Shown: positions 7,817-15,538 of the stretch, piece after piece | Position numbering within the stretch: position 1 is the first letter of the stretch | How the letters are laid out: every line of letters begins with the position of its first letter | Source of the DNA: Salarchaeum japonicum_A | GTDB lineage: Archaea > Halobacteriota > Halobacteria > Halobacteriales > Halobacteriaceae | Direction of reading: 5' to 3' | Assembly: GCF_049705945.1 (NCBI RefSeq) | Contig: NZ_JBNAMV010000004.1 | Location: 1,674,001-1,738,000 of the forward strand | DNA length: 64,000 bases | Translations under genes and position numbers: made by a program | Notes under the pieces: generated by a model | What the model saw: only the letters and a program-made list of their open reading frames with translations | Databases searched by the model: none | What the model was told of the DNA's origin: nothing

Positions 7817-8719
7817 TCAGTAGCGTTGTTCGAGAAAGGCCTCGACTTCGGGGCGGGTCGGCGCGGTGCGTGCGCCCTCGGAGGTGGCGGCGAGCGCGCC
7901 GCAGGCGTTCGCGTACTCCAACGCGCGCTCGATGCGGTCGGCGTTGATGCCGGCGTCGCCGAGGACGACCGCGAGGAAGCCCGCGGCGAACGCGTCGCCC
8001 GCGCCGGTGGTGTCCACCGCGTCCACGTCGAACCCCGGGTGCTCGTAGCTTCCAGTGGATTTGTGGACGGTCGCGCCGCGCGCGCCGTGTTTCACGACCA
8101 CGAGGCCGCCGCGGGTCGGCGGCGCGTTCGCGTACTCCGACCCGAGGACGGACGCGGCCTCCCGGCCGTTCAGGAACAACACGTCCGCGCGCTCGATGGT
8201 CGCGGAGAAGTCCCGCGAATCGAGGCGGCGACCGGGGTCGAAGCTCACCGTGGCGTCCACGTCCGCGGCCAACCGCGCGAGTCGCGCCGCGGTTTCGGGG
8301 CGCTGGCTCGTCAAGTGGACGTGGTCCACGTCCGCGACCGTCCCCGCGTCGACGTCGTCGGGGTGGACGGCTTCGTTCGCGCCGTCGTTCCCGAGCACCA
8401 TCACCTGGCCGCTCGCCGCGACGACGAGGTACTTCACGCTCGTCTCGCCGTCGTCGACGACGCGCAAGCGGTCGGTATCCACGCCGACCTCGGCGAGTTC
8501 GCGCCGGACGAGCAGGCCGTTCTCGTCGTCGCCGACGCTCCCGAGGATGCTCGCGTCCACGTCGTGGCCCACGAGCGACGCCGCGACGTTCGCCGCGCTC
8601 CCGCCGCCGGCGGTGTGCTGACTCTCGATTCGTGCCTCACCGTCCGGGTCGGGGAGAGCGTCCACGCGCAGCGTTACGTCCCAGTTTACGTGCCCGGCCG
8701 CGAGCACGCGCCGGGTCAC
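7817..8719 (-). CDS. PfkB-family carbohydrate kinase, candidate ribose-1-phosphate kinase
   Basis: 300 residues from GTG 8719. Family marks are the N-terminal GGGSAANVA sugar-binding loop, the C-terminal DTTGAGDAFAAGF (anion hole and catalytic Asp) and the lid region before it. The GTG start overlaps the TGA of the upstream DUF63 gene (GTGA), which supports it; the frame stays open far upstream only because of G+C bias. Generic annotation would be ribokinase-like. A PfkB enzyme next to a nucleoside phosphorylase and R15P isomerase fits the ATP-dependent ribose-1-phosphate kinase of the haloarchaeal pentose bisphosphate pathway. That substrate is inferred from context only. Confidence 0.8.
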   Translation of the reverse strand: MTRRVLAAGHVNWDVTLRVDALPDPDGEARIESQHTAGGGSAANVAASLVGHDVDASILGSVGDDENGLLVRRELAEVGVDTDRLRVVDDGETSVKYLVVAASGQVMVLGNDGANEAVHPDDVDAGTVADVDHVHLTSQRPETAARLARLAADVDATVSFDPGRRLDSRDFSATIERADVLFLNGREAASVLGSEYANAPPTRGGLVVVKHGARGATVHKSTGSYEHPGFDVDAVDTTGAGDAFAAGFLAVVLGDAGINADRIERALEYANACGALAATSEGARTAPTRPEVEAFLEQRY

Positions 8720-9525
8720 GGCGCGGTCACCACGAACAGGAGGAAGTTGTGCATTCCCGGCCCCAGTCCGACCGCTGCCACGAGGCCGAGGAGGAGCGAC
8801 CCCTCGACTTCCGCCTCCCGGACGTAGTCCGCGAGCAGGACCGTGATTGCCGCGGCGAGCGTGAGCTTCACGAGCACGAACAGCCAGCCGCTCCCGAGGT
8901 ACTGCGCGGTCGGGAGGCTCGCCGCGAACTCCATGATGAGTCGGGAGAGCGGCGTGCGCTCCCCGAACTCGAGCACGTCCACGCCGACCGCGGTCGTCGC
9001 GCCGTCGAGCGCGTGCCCGAGCACCACGAGCGCGCCCGCCGGCCACGTCACCCGGGCCGCACCCGGGCGGACGCGCCGCAGCACCGTCCACACGACCGCG
9101 GCCGCGACCACGCCGACCGCCAGCCCCACCGCGGGCCACGCGAGCGTCAGGCCGCCGTGCGTCGACCCGTACTGGAGCGCCACGCCAACGGGGGCCGCGA
9201 GCGCGAGAAATCCGGTTCCCGCGAGCACCCGTAACGGCGCGTCCGTCCGACTCGCGCCGATCCAGCAGAGGCCCGCGAGCACGAACGTCGACGCGTACAC
9301 GACCGGCGAACTCGCGAACGGCGCGACCAGTTCCGGCAACACCTCTAGCTGATAGGTGACGTACAGCGTCGACCCGACCGCCATCCACGGCGCGAGCGCG
9401 ACGATGCTCCGCGGCGTCACGCGAACTCGGGCCGCCCGAAGCCCGTACGCCACCGCCGCCACACCCACCACGACCACCAGCAAGTGGGGGAGCGGCGGAA
9501 CCTCGACTCCTGCGGGCAACACCAT
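8716..9525 (-). CDS. DUF63 family membrane protein
   Basis: 269 residues, about eight hydrophobic helices and almost no soluble domain. The conserved VLGHALDGATTAVGVD segment (about residues 165-180) and the C-terminal GLGPGMHNFLLF are typical of archaeal DUF63 proteins, whose function is unknown. ATG 9525 is chosen; the 64 residues that could precede it are low-complexity and coded by a shadow frame. It is coupled by a 4-bp overlap to the PfkB kinase gene downstream. That suggests co-expression, possibly as a transporter for a nucleoside or sugar, but this is speculation. Confidence 0.75.
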   Translation of the reverse strand: MVLPAGVEVPPLPHLLVVVVGVAAVAYGLRAARVRVTPRSIVALAPWMAVGSTLYVTYQLEVLPELVAPFASSPVVYASTFVLAGLCWIGASRTDAPLRVLAGTGFLALAAPVGVALQYGSTHGGLTLAWPAVGLAVGVVAAAVVWTVLRRVRPGAARVTWPAGALVVLGHALDGATTAVGVDVLEFGERTPLSRLIMEFAASLPTAQYLGSGWLFVLVKLTLAAAITVLLADYVREAEVEGSLLLGLVAAVGLGPGMHNFLLFVVTAP

Positions 9526-9613
9526 ACCGGACGCCCGCGGCCCGACCGGAAAACGTTGCCGCTCCACGCCGACCCCCGAAGACCGGACCCCTCCCTTGTT
9601 CGGTCCGGACGAC

Positions 9614-10540
9614 TTACTCCGAGAACACGTCGTCCGGCTGGTCGCCGTAGCGCTCGCGCATGAGTGTGACGAGGCTCTCGGGGGCGTACTGGCCGCGCTC
9701 GGTGACGACGGCGTCAATGTAGCGCGACGGGGTCACGTCGAACGCGGGGTTCGCCACCGAGACGTCGAGGTCGGCGTCGAGGACCTCGGTGGGGTCGCGT
9801 TCCTCGATTTCGATTGGGTGGCCGGCGAGCGTCCGGGGCGCGAGTTTCAGGGTCTGCGCGGCGACCGTCACGGGAACGTCGCGTTCGCTCGCGCTCGCGG
9901 CGAGTCCGGCGGTGCCGATCTTGTTCACGACCGCGCCGTCCGAGCGCACGGCGTCCGCGCCGACGAGCACGTGGTCGACCGCGGGGAGGAAGTGGTGCGC
10001 GGCGGAGTCCACGACGAGCGTCACGTCCACGCCGAGGTCGCGCAGGCGCTCGGCGGTGATGTGGCCCTGCTTGCGGGGGCGGGTCTCCTTCACGTACGCG
10101 GAGAGGGACTTCCCGGCGTCGACGGCGTGTTCGACGCACGCGAGCGCGTCCGTCGAGTGGCAGTGCGTCATCACGGTGTCGCCGTCCGCGAACCGCCGGC
10201 CGCCCACGCGGCCGAGGTCGTCCTGCGCCGCGTCCAACTCCGCGCGGAACGACTCGACCGCGGTGATGACACTCTCGCGGAGTTCGGGAACGGTCTCGCC
10301 GTGCATTCCGCCGAGCACGAGGCGGAGGGCGTTCGGGAGGGAGACGGCGGTCGGCCGGGTCTCCCGGAGGCGTTCGGCCGCCGCGGTCACGTCCGCTCGG
10401 AAGGCGGCGGGCGTGTCCGCGTCGCTCTCGCGCGCTTCGACGGCGAGCGCGTCCGCCGCGGCGCGCGCGATGGTCGCCGCGCCCCGTACCTCCATCGACG
10501 CGATGCGTTCCGCAGTGTCCGCGACCGCGTCGCTAACCAT
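9614..10540 (-). CDS. Ribose-1,5-bisphosphate isomerase (eIF-2B-like family)
   Basis: 308 residues. It belongs to the eIF-2B alpha/beta/delta-like family; motifs include TVMTHCHSTDAL with the conserved Cys (about residue 126), VLVGADAVRSDGAVVNKIGTA with the catalytic Asp (about 195) and the C-terminal NPAFDVTP. Length and motifs match archaeal R15P isomerase, which turns ribose-1,5-bisphosphate into ribulose-1,5-bisphosphate during nucleoside breakdown. Translation factor eIF-2B subunits and MtnA are relatives, but the nucleoside-pathway neighbours favour R15P isomerase. No Rubisco is in the window. It is divergent from deoC. Confidence 0.85.
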   Translation of the reverse strand: MVSDAVADTAERIASMEVRGAATIARAAADALAVEARESDADTPAAFRADVTAAAERLRETRPTAVSLPNALRLVLGGMHGETVPELRESVITAVESFRAELDAAQDDLGRVGGRRFADGDTVMTHCHSTDALACVEHAVDAGKSLSAYVKETRPRKQGHITAERLRDLGVDVTLVVDSAAHHFLPAVDHVLVGADAVRSDGAVVNKIGTAGLAASASERDVPVTVAAQTLKLAPRTLAGHPIEIEERDPTEVLDADLDVSVANPAFDVTPSRYIDAVVTERGQYAPESLVTLMRERYGDQPDDVFSE

Positions 10541-10667
10541 ACTGAGCGTTCGCGGCGCGAGCGGAAAAAGAGCAGGGGCGACAGGACGTTCGACACGGCG
10601 TAGCCGGCGCGCGCTCGTGTCCGAATGAACACCGGCAGTTTATGGCTCGCGGCCGCAACGTCCAGCC

Positions 10668-11300
10668 ATGAACCGCGAGGACCTCGCCGCCGCCATTGAC
10701 CACACCGTTCTCGGCCCCGAGACCACCGTCGGCGACGTGGAGCGCGTGCTCGACGACGCCAGCGAGTACGGCATGAACGCCTGCATCCCGCCGTGCTACG
10801 TCGAGGAAGCCGCCGCGTACGCGCCCGAGGTGACGCTCGCCACCGTCGTCGGGTTCCCGCACGGCCAGCACCACCCCGCGGCGAAGCGCGCCGAAGCCGA
10901 GCAGGCGTGGGACGACGGCGCGGACGAACTCGACATGGTGCTCAACGTCGGCCGCCTGAAGAACGGCGAACACGACGCCGTCCGCGCGGACATCGAGGGC
11001 GTCGTCGCCGCCACACCGCTCCCCGTGAAGGTCATCGTCGAAGCCGCGCTCCTCACCGACGCCGAGAAACACGCCGCCGGCAAACTCACCGAGGAAGCCG
11101 GCGCGGACTACCTCAAGACCTCCACCGGGTTCGCGGACGGCGGCGCGACCGTCCCCGACGTGGAACTCCTCAGCGAGTACCTGCCCGTGAAAGCCAGCGG
11201 CGGCATCGGCACCGCGGACGATGCGCTCGCGATGCTCGACGCCGGCGCGACCCGCATCGGCGCGAGCTCCGGTGTCGAAATCGTCGAGGACTACGACTGA
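10668..11300 (+). CDS. deoC: Deoxyribose-phosphate aldolase
   Basis: 210 residues, normal for DeoC. The Schiff-base lysine is Lys150 in DYLKTSTGF; a second active-site lysine is Lys175 in LPVKASGGIGT, and DELDMVLNVG (about 86-95) carries the catalytic Asp. The enzyme cleaves 2-deoxyribose-5-phosphate to acetaldehyde and glyceraldehyde-3-phosphate, completing deoxynucleoside salvage. A TATA-like GTTTATGG lies about 27 bp before the start, implying a leaderless mRNA. It is divergent from the R15P isomerase gene, so the pair can handle ribose and deoxyribose. It overlaps the convergent PQQ-propeller gene by 10 bp. Confidence 0.93.
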   Translation: MNREDLAAAIDHTVLGPETTVGDVERVLDDASEYGMNACIPPCYVEEAAAYAPEVTLATVVGFPHGQHHPAAKRAEAEQAWDDGADELDMVLNVGRLKNGEHDAVRADIEGVVAATPLPVKVIVEAALLTDAEKHAAGKLTEEAGADYLKTSTGFADGGATVPDVELLSEYLPVKASGGIGTADDALAMLDAGATRIGASSGVEIVEDYD

Positions 11301-12433
11301 ACCACGAACGTCGTTCGCGTCCCGCCGTCGTCCTGTCCGGTCGCGACGACGAGGCCGTCGGTCGCGACGACTGACGGCCCGAGGTAGCCGCCGAGCGGGA
11401 GCGTCCACTTCTCGTCGCCCGACTCACGGTCGAGCGCCGCGAGCACGCCGTCCTCCCGTCCGACGAACACCGTGTCCCCGGCGACCGCCGGCGCGCACCG
11501 GACGGTCGCGTTCTCCGGATTGTACGACCACACCACCTCGCCCGTCTCGACGTTGTGCGCGTCGAGTATGCCTGTGCCGCTGTACAGGCGGGGGCCGTCC
11601 AACGCGAGCGCTCGCCACCCCGAGACGTCGTCGCGCTCCCAAACGACCTCGCCCGTGCGGCGGTCGAGCGCCGCGAGCGTCCCGTAGTGGCCGTTGACGT
11701 AGACGCGTTCGTCCCCGATGACCGGCGGTTGGAGGTCGCGCGCGCCGAGGTTCGTCCGCCAGACGGGCGTCCCGTCCGTCGTGAACATGTATACCTCGCC
11801 CGTCACGGTCGCCACGGCGGTCACGACGATGTGTGTTGCCGGCATCGTCCGTACGTTCCCCCAGACCGACTGCGTCCAGACATCGCGGTCGTATCGCCCG
11901 ATTCCGGCGAGTCGGCCATCCGCGAGCGCGACGATGAGCCGTCGCCGCTCGTTGGAGACCGCGGGCGGCGTCACCACCTCTGCGGGGAACTGCATCGACG
12001 CGACCAGTTCGCCCGAACTCACGTCGAACCCCCGAAGTTCGGAGCCGAGGGGCGCGTACGCCACGCCGTCGAGCACCGTTGGCGGGAACCGTCCCGCCGT
12101 CTCCGCGCGCCACGCGAGTTCGCCCGACGCGGTGTCGAACGCGCGAACCCACTCGTCGTCCGAGACGAACACGCGGTCGTCGGCCACTGTCGTCCCGGTC
12201 CACGACGGCGGACGCTCCGTAACGCTCGCCGCCTCGGGGTCGGCGAGCGGGGAGGCGTCCCGCGCGAACCGCGTGTTCGCGTGGTCGTGGCCGAACGACC
12301 GCCAGCCGTCCTCGAACTCGACGCCCGGATAGTCGTTCCCGAGTTCGTCTCCGTCGTCTCCCAGCGAGCATCCGGCCGTCGCGGCGAGCGCGCTCGCACC
12401 AGTCGCGGCGAGGAACCGTCTGCGGGAGGGCAT
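11291..12433 (-). CDS. Tat-exported PQQ-type beta-propeller lipoprotein
   Basis: 380 residues from ATG 12433. The N terminus PSRRRFLAATGASALAATAGC has a twin-arginine motif, a hydrophobic stretch and a lipobox Cys (residue 22), so the mature protein should be a lipid-anchored extracellular protein. The rest is a beta-propeller with repeated PQQ/YVTN-like blades (DTASGELAWRAE, DRRTGEVVWERD, NVETGEVVWSYN, DRESGDEKWTLP). The repeats alone do not show that PQQ is bound; many archaeal members are probably scaffolds. It is divergent from the AI-2E-type permease gene and converges on deoC. Confidence 0.85.
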   Translation of the reverse strand: MPSRRRFLAATGASALAATAGCSLGDDGDELGNDYPGVEFEDGWRSFGHDHANTRFARDASPLADPEAASVTERPPSWTGTTVADDRVFVSDDEWVRAFDTASGELAWRAETAGRFPPTVLDGVAYAPLGSELRGFDVSSGELVASMQFPAEVVTPPAVSNERRRLIVALADGRLAGIGRYDRDVWTQSVWGNVRTMPATHIVVTAVATVTGEVYMFTTDGTPVWRTNLGARDLQPPVIGDERVYVNGHYGTLAALDRRTGEVVWERDDVSGWRALALDGPRLYSGTGILDAHNVETGEVVWSYNPENATVRCAPAVAGDTVFVGREDGVLAALDRESGDEKWTLPLGGYLGPSVVATDGLVVATGQDDGGTRTTFVVQS

Positions 12434-12518
12434 AGCGGAACCTGTCTGGCTTCCGACTAAACGTTTCGGGTGGGTTCGGCCACCTCCTTTTTTCTCGCCG
12501 GCTCCCGACCCAGTCCGT

Positions 12519-12539
12519 ATGCACGGGTGGCCGCCGTGA
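12519..12539 (+). other. Mini-ORF (6 codons) overlapping the GTG start of the next gene
   Basis: ATG CAC GGG TGG CCG CCG TGA encodes MHGWPP. Its ATG is about 28 bp after a T-rich TATA-like run (CCTTTTTT, 12486-12493), where a leaderless mRNA would begin. Its TGA shares three bases with GTG 12536 (GTGA). GGGTGG inside it could serve as a ribosome-binding site for that GTG. Confidence 0.4.
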
Positions 12540-13639
12540 GTTCGCGCGAGTGGATTCCGTCCCGTGGAGAGCGCGTGCCGCTCTGGGGCGTCGTGCTCGT
12601 ACTCGCCGCCGTCGTCGGGTTCGCCGTCTACTCCTTCATCGGGACGTTCGTCCTCGGCGTCTTCATCTACTACGGCGTCCGCCCCGTCTTCCGGCGGCTC
12701 GACCGCGTTCTCCCCGAGACCGCCGCGGCCATCCTCACGCTCCTCCTCACCGCGCTCCCGTTCTTCGCCGTCGCGGGCTACTTCGCCCTCATGGGGTTCC
12801 ACGAACTCCTCCCGCGGCTCCGCAGCTACCAGGCACTCCTCCAGCCGTACGTGAACGTGGACGCGCTCCTCCAGCAGCCAGTCGACGAGTTCGTCGCGTA
12901 CCTCCAGAACCCCTCGCGGTACTCCGTGACCAGCATCATCGACCAGGCCCAGCGGTTCTTCGGCCTGTTCTCCAGCATCCTGATGAACCTCGTGCTCGCG
13001 ACCCTGTTCGCGTTCTACCTCCTCAAGGACGGCAAACGCCTCCGCGAGTGGTTCGCGGGGTTCGCGGGCGACGGCTCCGCGACCTATGCGTACGCCACCG
13101 CCGTCGACCGCGACCTCGAAACGATGTACTTCAGCACCGTCCTGATGGTGTTCGTCATCGCCGTCGCCGCCGAAGTCGTCTACCACGGCTACAACATGCT
13201 CGCACCGCACGCACTCGGCATCCCGTTCCCGACCGTGCTCGCCGTCGCCACCGGACTCGCAGCACTGATTCCGCTCGTCGTCGGGAAGATCGTCTACCTC
13301 CCGCTCGTCGGCTACCTCGGGTACACCGCCGCCACCACGCCCGAACTCAGCCTGCTCTTCCCCGTCGGACTGCTCGTCGTCTGCTTCCTCTTCCTCGACT
13401 TCATCCCGATGACGTTCGTCCTCCCCGAAATCGCCGGCCGCGGCACCCACGTCGGCCTCGTCATGTTCGCCTACATCGTCGGCTCCATGGTGTTCGGCTG
13501 GTACGGATTGTTCCTCGGCCCGCTCGTCCTCGTGCTCTCCGTCCAGGCCGTCCGCATCCTCCTCAAACCGCTCGTCTTCGGCGACGAAGTCACGGGCGAC
13601 GTGAACACCGCCGAGGACATGGGCGCAGACCCGCCGTGA
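12536..13639 (+). CDS. AI-2E family transporter (permease)
   Basis: 367 residues from GTG 12536. Paired N-terminal membrane helices surround IGTFVLGVFIYYGVRPVFRRL, a soluble loop follows, and five or six C-terminal helices include the conserved FPTVLAVATGLAALIPLVVGKI and FLDFIPMTFVLPEI segments. AI-2E-family proteins export small molecules; the family also holds Na+/H+ antiporters, and archaea are not known to make AI-2, so the substrate is open. GTG 12527 is an alternative start in the same frame. GTG 12536 is preferred because it overlaps the stop of a short upstream ORF. The proposed promoter lies between this gene and the divergent lipoprotein gene. Confidence 0.8.
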   Translation: MSSREWIPSRGERVPLWGVVLVLAAVVGFAVYSFIGTFVLGVFIYYGVRPVFRRLDRVLPETAAAILTLLLTALPFFAVAGYFALMGFHELLPRLRSYQALLQPYVNVDALLQQPVDEFVAYLQNPSRYSVTSIIDQAQRFFGLFSSILMNLVLATLFAFYLLKDGKRLREWFAGFAGDGSATYAYATAVDRDLETMYFSTVLMVFVIAVAAEVVYHGYNMLAPHALGIPFPTVLAVATGLAALIPLVVGKIVYLPLVGYLGYTAATTPELSLLFPVGLLVVCFLFLDFIPMTFVLPEIAGRGTHVGLVMFAYIVGSMVFGWYGLFLGPLVLVLSVQAVRILLKPLVFGDEVTGDVNTAEDMGADPP

Positions 13640-13649
13640 ACCGGGGGTC

Positions 13650-14123
13650 CTATCCAGCGCGCTCGCGGCGTTGCTGAACCGTCTGCCAGGCCAACACGGC
13701 GGTCACGACAGCGGAAACCGCCGCCAGAAGCCAAGACTGCTGGAGGACGGCGTACACTACAATGAGACCGAAACTGGCCGGGATGAGTACACCGGGTAGC
13801 ATCGGATAGCGGTTTTGGAGCGGAAGCAGAACCGCTCCGGTGACGAACACGACCGTGAGCCACCAAAACCCTCCAATTCCGTTTTCGGTCCACCCCCAGA
13901 ACGTGACTGCCGCGAGAGCAAGAAAACTGCCGCTGAGTAACCCGGACAGCACGGTTCGAGATGCTCCGAGTCGCTGTGCGACGGCCAGTACGACGCCGCC
14001 GAGAATCATTACGACACCCATGAGGAAGACGGTGAAACCGAGGTTGAACAGGACACTCGCGACCGACCCGACCAATCCAAGGATGGAGAACGACCAGGAC
14101 CGCGTCGTGGGAGGATTGCTCAT
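13650..14123 (-). CDS. Uncharacterised small membrane protein
   Basis: 157 residues with five predicted membrane helices (about 12-30, 33-50, 60-78, 83-98, 106-140) and short polar loops, ending in a basic tail QQRRERAG. No family recognised. A TATA-like ATTATAATAG about 30 bp upstream gives it its own promoter. The codon choice is less G+C-rich than that of neighbours (many AT-ending codons, such as in FNLGFTVFLM), which may point to recent acquisition or weak expression. It ends 10 bp from the convergent AI-2E-type permease gene. Confidence 0.6.
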   Translation of the reverse strand: MSNPPTTRSWSFSILGLVGSVASVLFNLGFTVFLMGVVMILGGVVLAVAQRLGASRTVLSGLLSGSFLALAAVTFWGWTENGIGGFWWLTVVFVTGAVLLPLQNRYPMLPGVLIPASFGLIVVYAVLQQSWLLAAVSAVVTAVLAWQTVQQRRERAG

Positions 14124-14241
14124 GTCTGGACGTCCCAGTATTCTATTATAATTTTGAGGGTAGATGGATTCGAGAAAGTCGTGTCTCCGTCGGGGACCCG
14201 AAGCGCGGGGCTTTTGACGATTCCGACAGTACTCGTGTGTG

Positions 14242-15495
14242 ATGGCCCGGTACCATATCGAGACCTACGGGTGCACGTCGAATCGGGGTGAGAGCCGGGA
14301 GATAGAGAAGCGGCTTCGGGACGCCGGCCACCACAAGGTCGACGGGCCGAAAGCGGCGGACGTCTCCATCCTCAACACCTGTACGGTCGTCGAGAAAACG
14401 GAGCGAAACATGCTCCGCCGGGCGGAAGAACTCAGTGAGGAGACCGCGGACTTGTTCGTCACGGGCTGTATGGCGCTCGCGCAGGGCGAGGAGTTCCGGG
14501 AGGCGGACGTGGACGCCCAGGTACTGCACTGGGACGAGGTGCCGGAGGCGGTGACGAACGGCGAGTGTCCGACGACGACGCCGGACGCCGAACCGATTCT
14601 GGACGGCGTCATCGGCATCCTCCCCATCGCCCGCGGCTGTATGAGCAACTGCTCGTACTGCATCACGAAGCAGGCGACCGGGCGCGTCGATTCGCCGCCC
14701 GTCGAGGAGAACGTTCGGAAGGCCCGGTCGCTCGTCCACGCCGGCGCGAAGGAAATCCGCATCACCGGCCAGGACACGGGCGTCTACGGCTGGGACGACG
14801 GCGAGCGCAAACTCCCCGAACTCCTCGAACGAATCTGCACCGAAATCGAGGGCGACTTCCGCGTTCGCGTGGGGATGGCGAACCCCGGCGGCGTCCACGG
14901 CATCCGGGAGGAACTCGCGGGCGTGTTCGCCGAGCACGACGAAATATACAACTTCCTGCACGCGCCCGTGCAGTCAGGGTCGGACGACGTGCTCGAAGAG
15001 ATGCGCCGCCAGCACCGCGTCGAGCAGTACCTCGACATCGTCGAGACGTTCGACGACTCCCTCGGGGAGTGGACGCTCTCCACGGACTTCATCGTCGGTT
15101 TCCCGACGGAGGAACCGGAGGACCACGCGATGTCGATGGCGCTCCTCCGCGAAACTCGACCCGAGAAGATCAACGTCACGCGGTTCTCGAAGCGCCCCGG
15201 CACCGACGCCGCCGACATGAAGGGGCTCGGCGGGCAGGTGAAGAAGGACCGCTCGAAGGAGATGACGGACGCGAAGATGGAGGTCGTCGGGGAGGCGTAC
15301 GAGTCGATGGTCGGCACCGAGCGCGACGTGCTCGTCACCGAGCACGGGACGGGCGACTCCGTGAAGTGCTACGACGGCGCGTACCGCCAGATAATCGTGC
15401 AGAACGCGTCCGACCACGGCCTCGAACCAGGTGACTTCGCGACGGTCGAAGTGACGGGGCACTCGACGGTGTACGCGTTCGCCGACCCCGTGTAG
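14242..15495 (+). CDS. tRNA t6A37 methylthiotransferase (radical SAM)
   Basis: 417 residues. The N-terminal methylthiotransferase domain has three cluster cysteines (YGCTSN, NTCTVV, VTGCMA). The radical SAM motif RGCMSNCSYC (C-x3-C-x2-C) starts near residue 132, and a C-terminal TRAM domain follows (about 355-417). The closest group is the archaeal/eukaryotic MtaB/CDKAL1-like enzyme, which adds methylthio to N6-threonylcarbamoyladenosine at tRNA position 37. ATG 14242 is preferred over GTG 14239 immediately before it. Gene order gives no further hint; it stands alone between the membrane protein and the aldehyde dehydrogenase. Confidence 0.9.
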   Translation: MARYHIETYGCTSNRGESREIEKRLRDAGHHKVDGPKAADVSILNTCTVVEKTERNMLRRAEELSEETADLFVTGCMALAQGEEFREADVDAQVLHWDEVPEAVTNGECPTTTPDAEPILDGVIGILPIARGCMSNCSYCITKQATGRVDSPPVEENVRKARSLVHAGAKEIRITGQDTGVYGWDDGERKLPELLERICTEIEGDFRVRVGMANPGGVHGIREELAGVFAEHDEIYNFLHAPVQSGSDDVLEEMRRQHRVEQYLDIVETFDDSLGEWTLSTDFIVGFPTEEPEDHAMSMALLRETRPEKINVTRFSKRPGTDAADMKGLGGQVKKDRSKEMTDAKMEVVGEAYESMVGTERDVLVTEHGTGDSVKCYDGAYRQIIVQNASDHGLEPGDFATVEVTGHSTVYAFADPV

Positions 15496-15538
15496 GACGG
15501 ACACCACCTCTTTACTGCCAGCTTCCGTATCTCCGCGC

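Noticed and set aside
7817..9388. One 523-residue protein covering the PfkB kinase and DUF63 region
   Set aside because: The N-terminal half is Arg/Gly-rich noise in the DUF63 shadow frame; GTG 8719 with a 4-bp overlap gives a clean kinase.
11291..13450. Long minus frame reaching past the lipoprotein start into the AI-2E-type gene
   Set aside because: The twin-arginine lipoprotein signal begins at 12433; upstream residues are an antisense shadow of the permease.
14226..14241. GTG 14239 as start of the methylthiotransferase
   Set aside because: ATG 14242 directly follows and gives the normal family N terminus.
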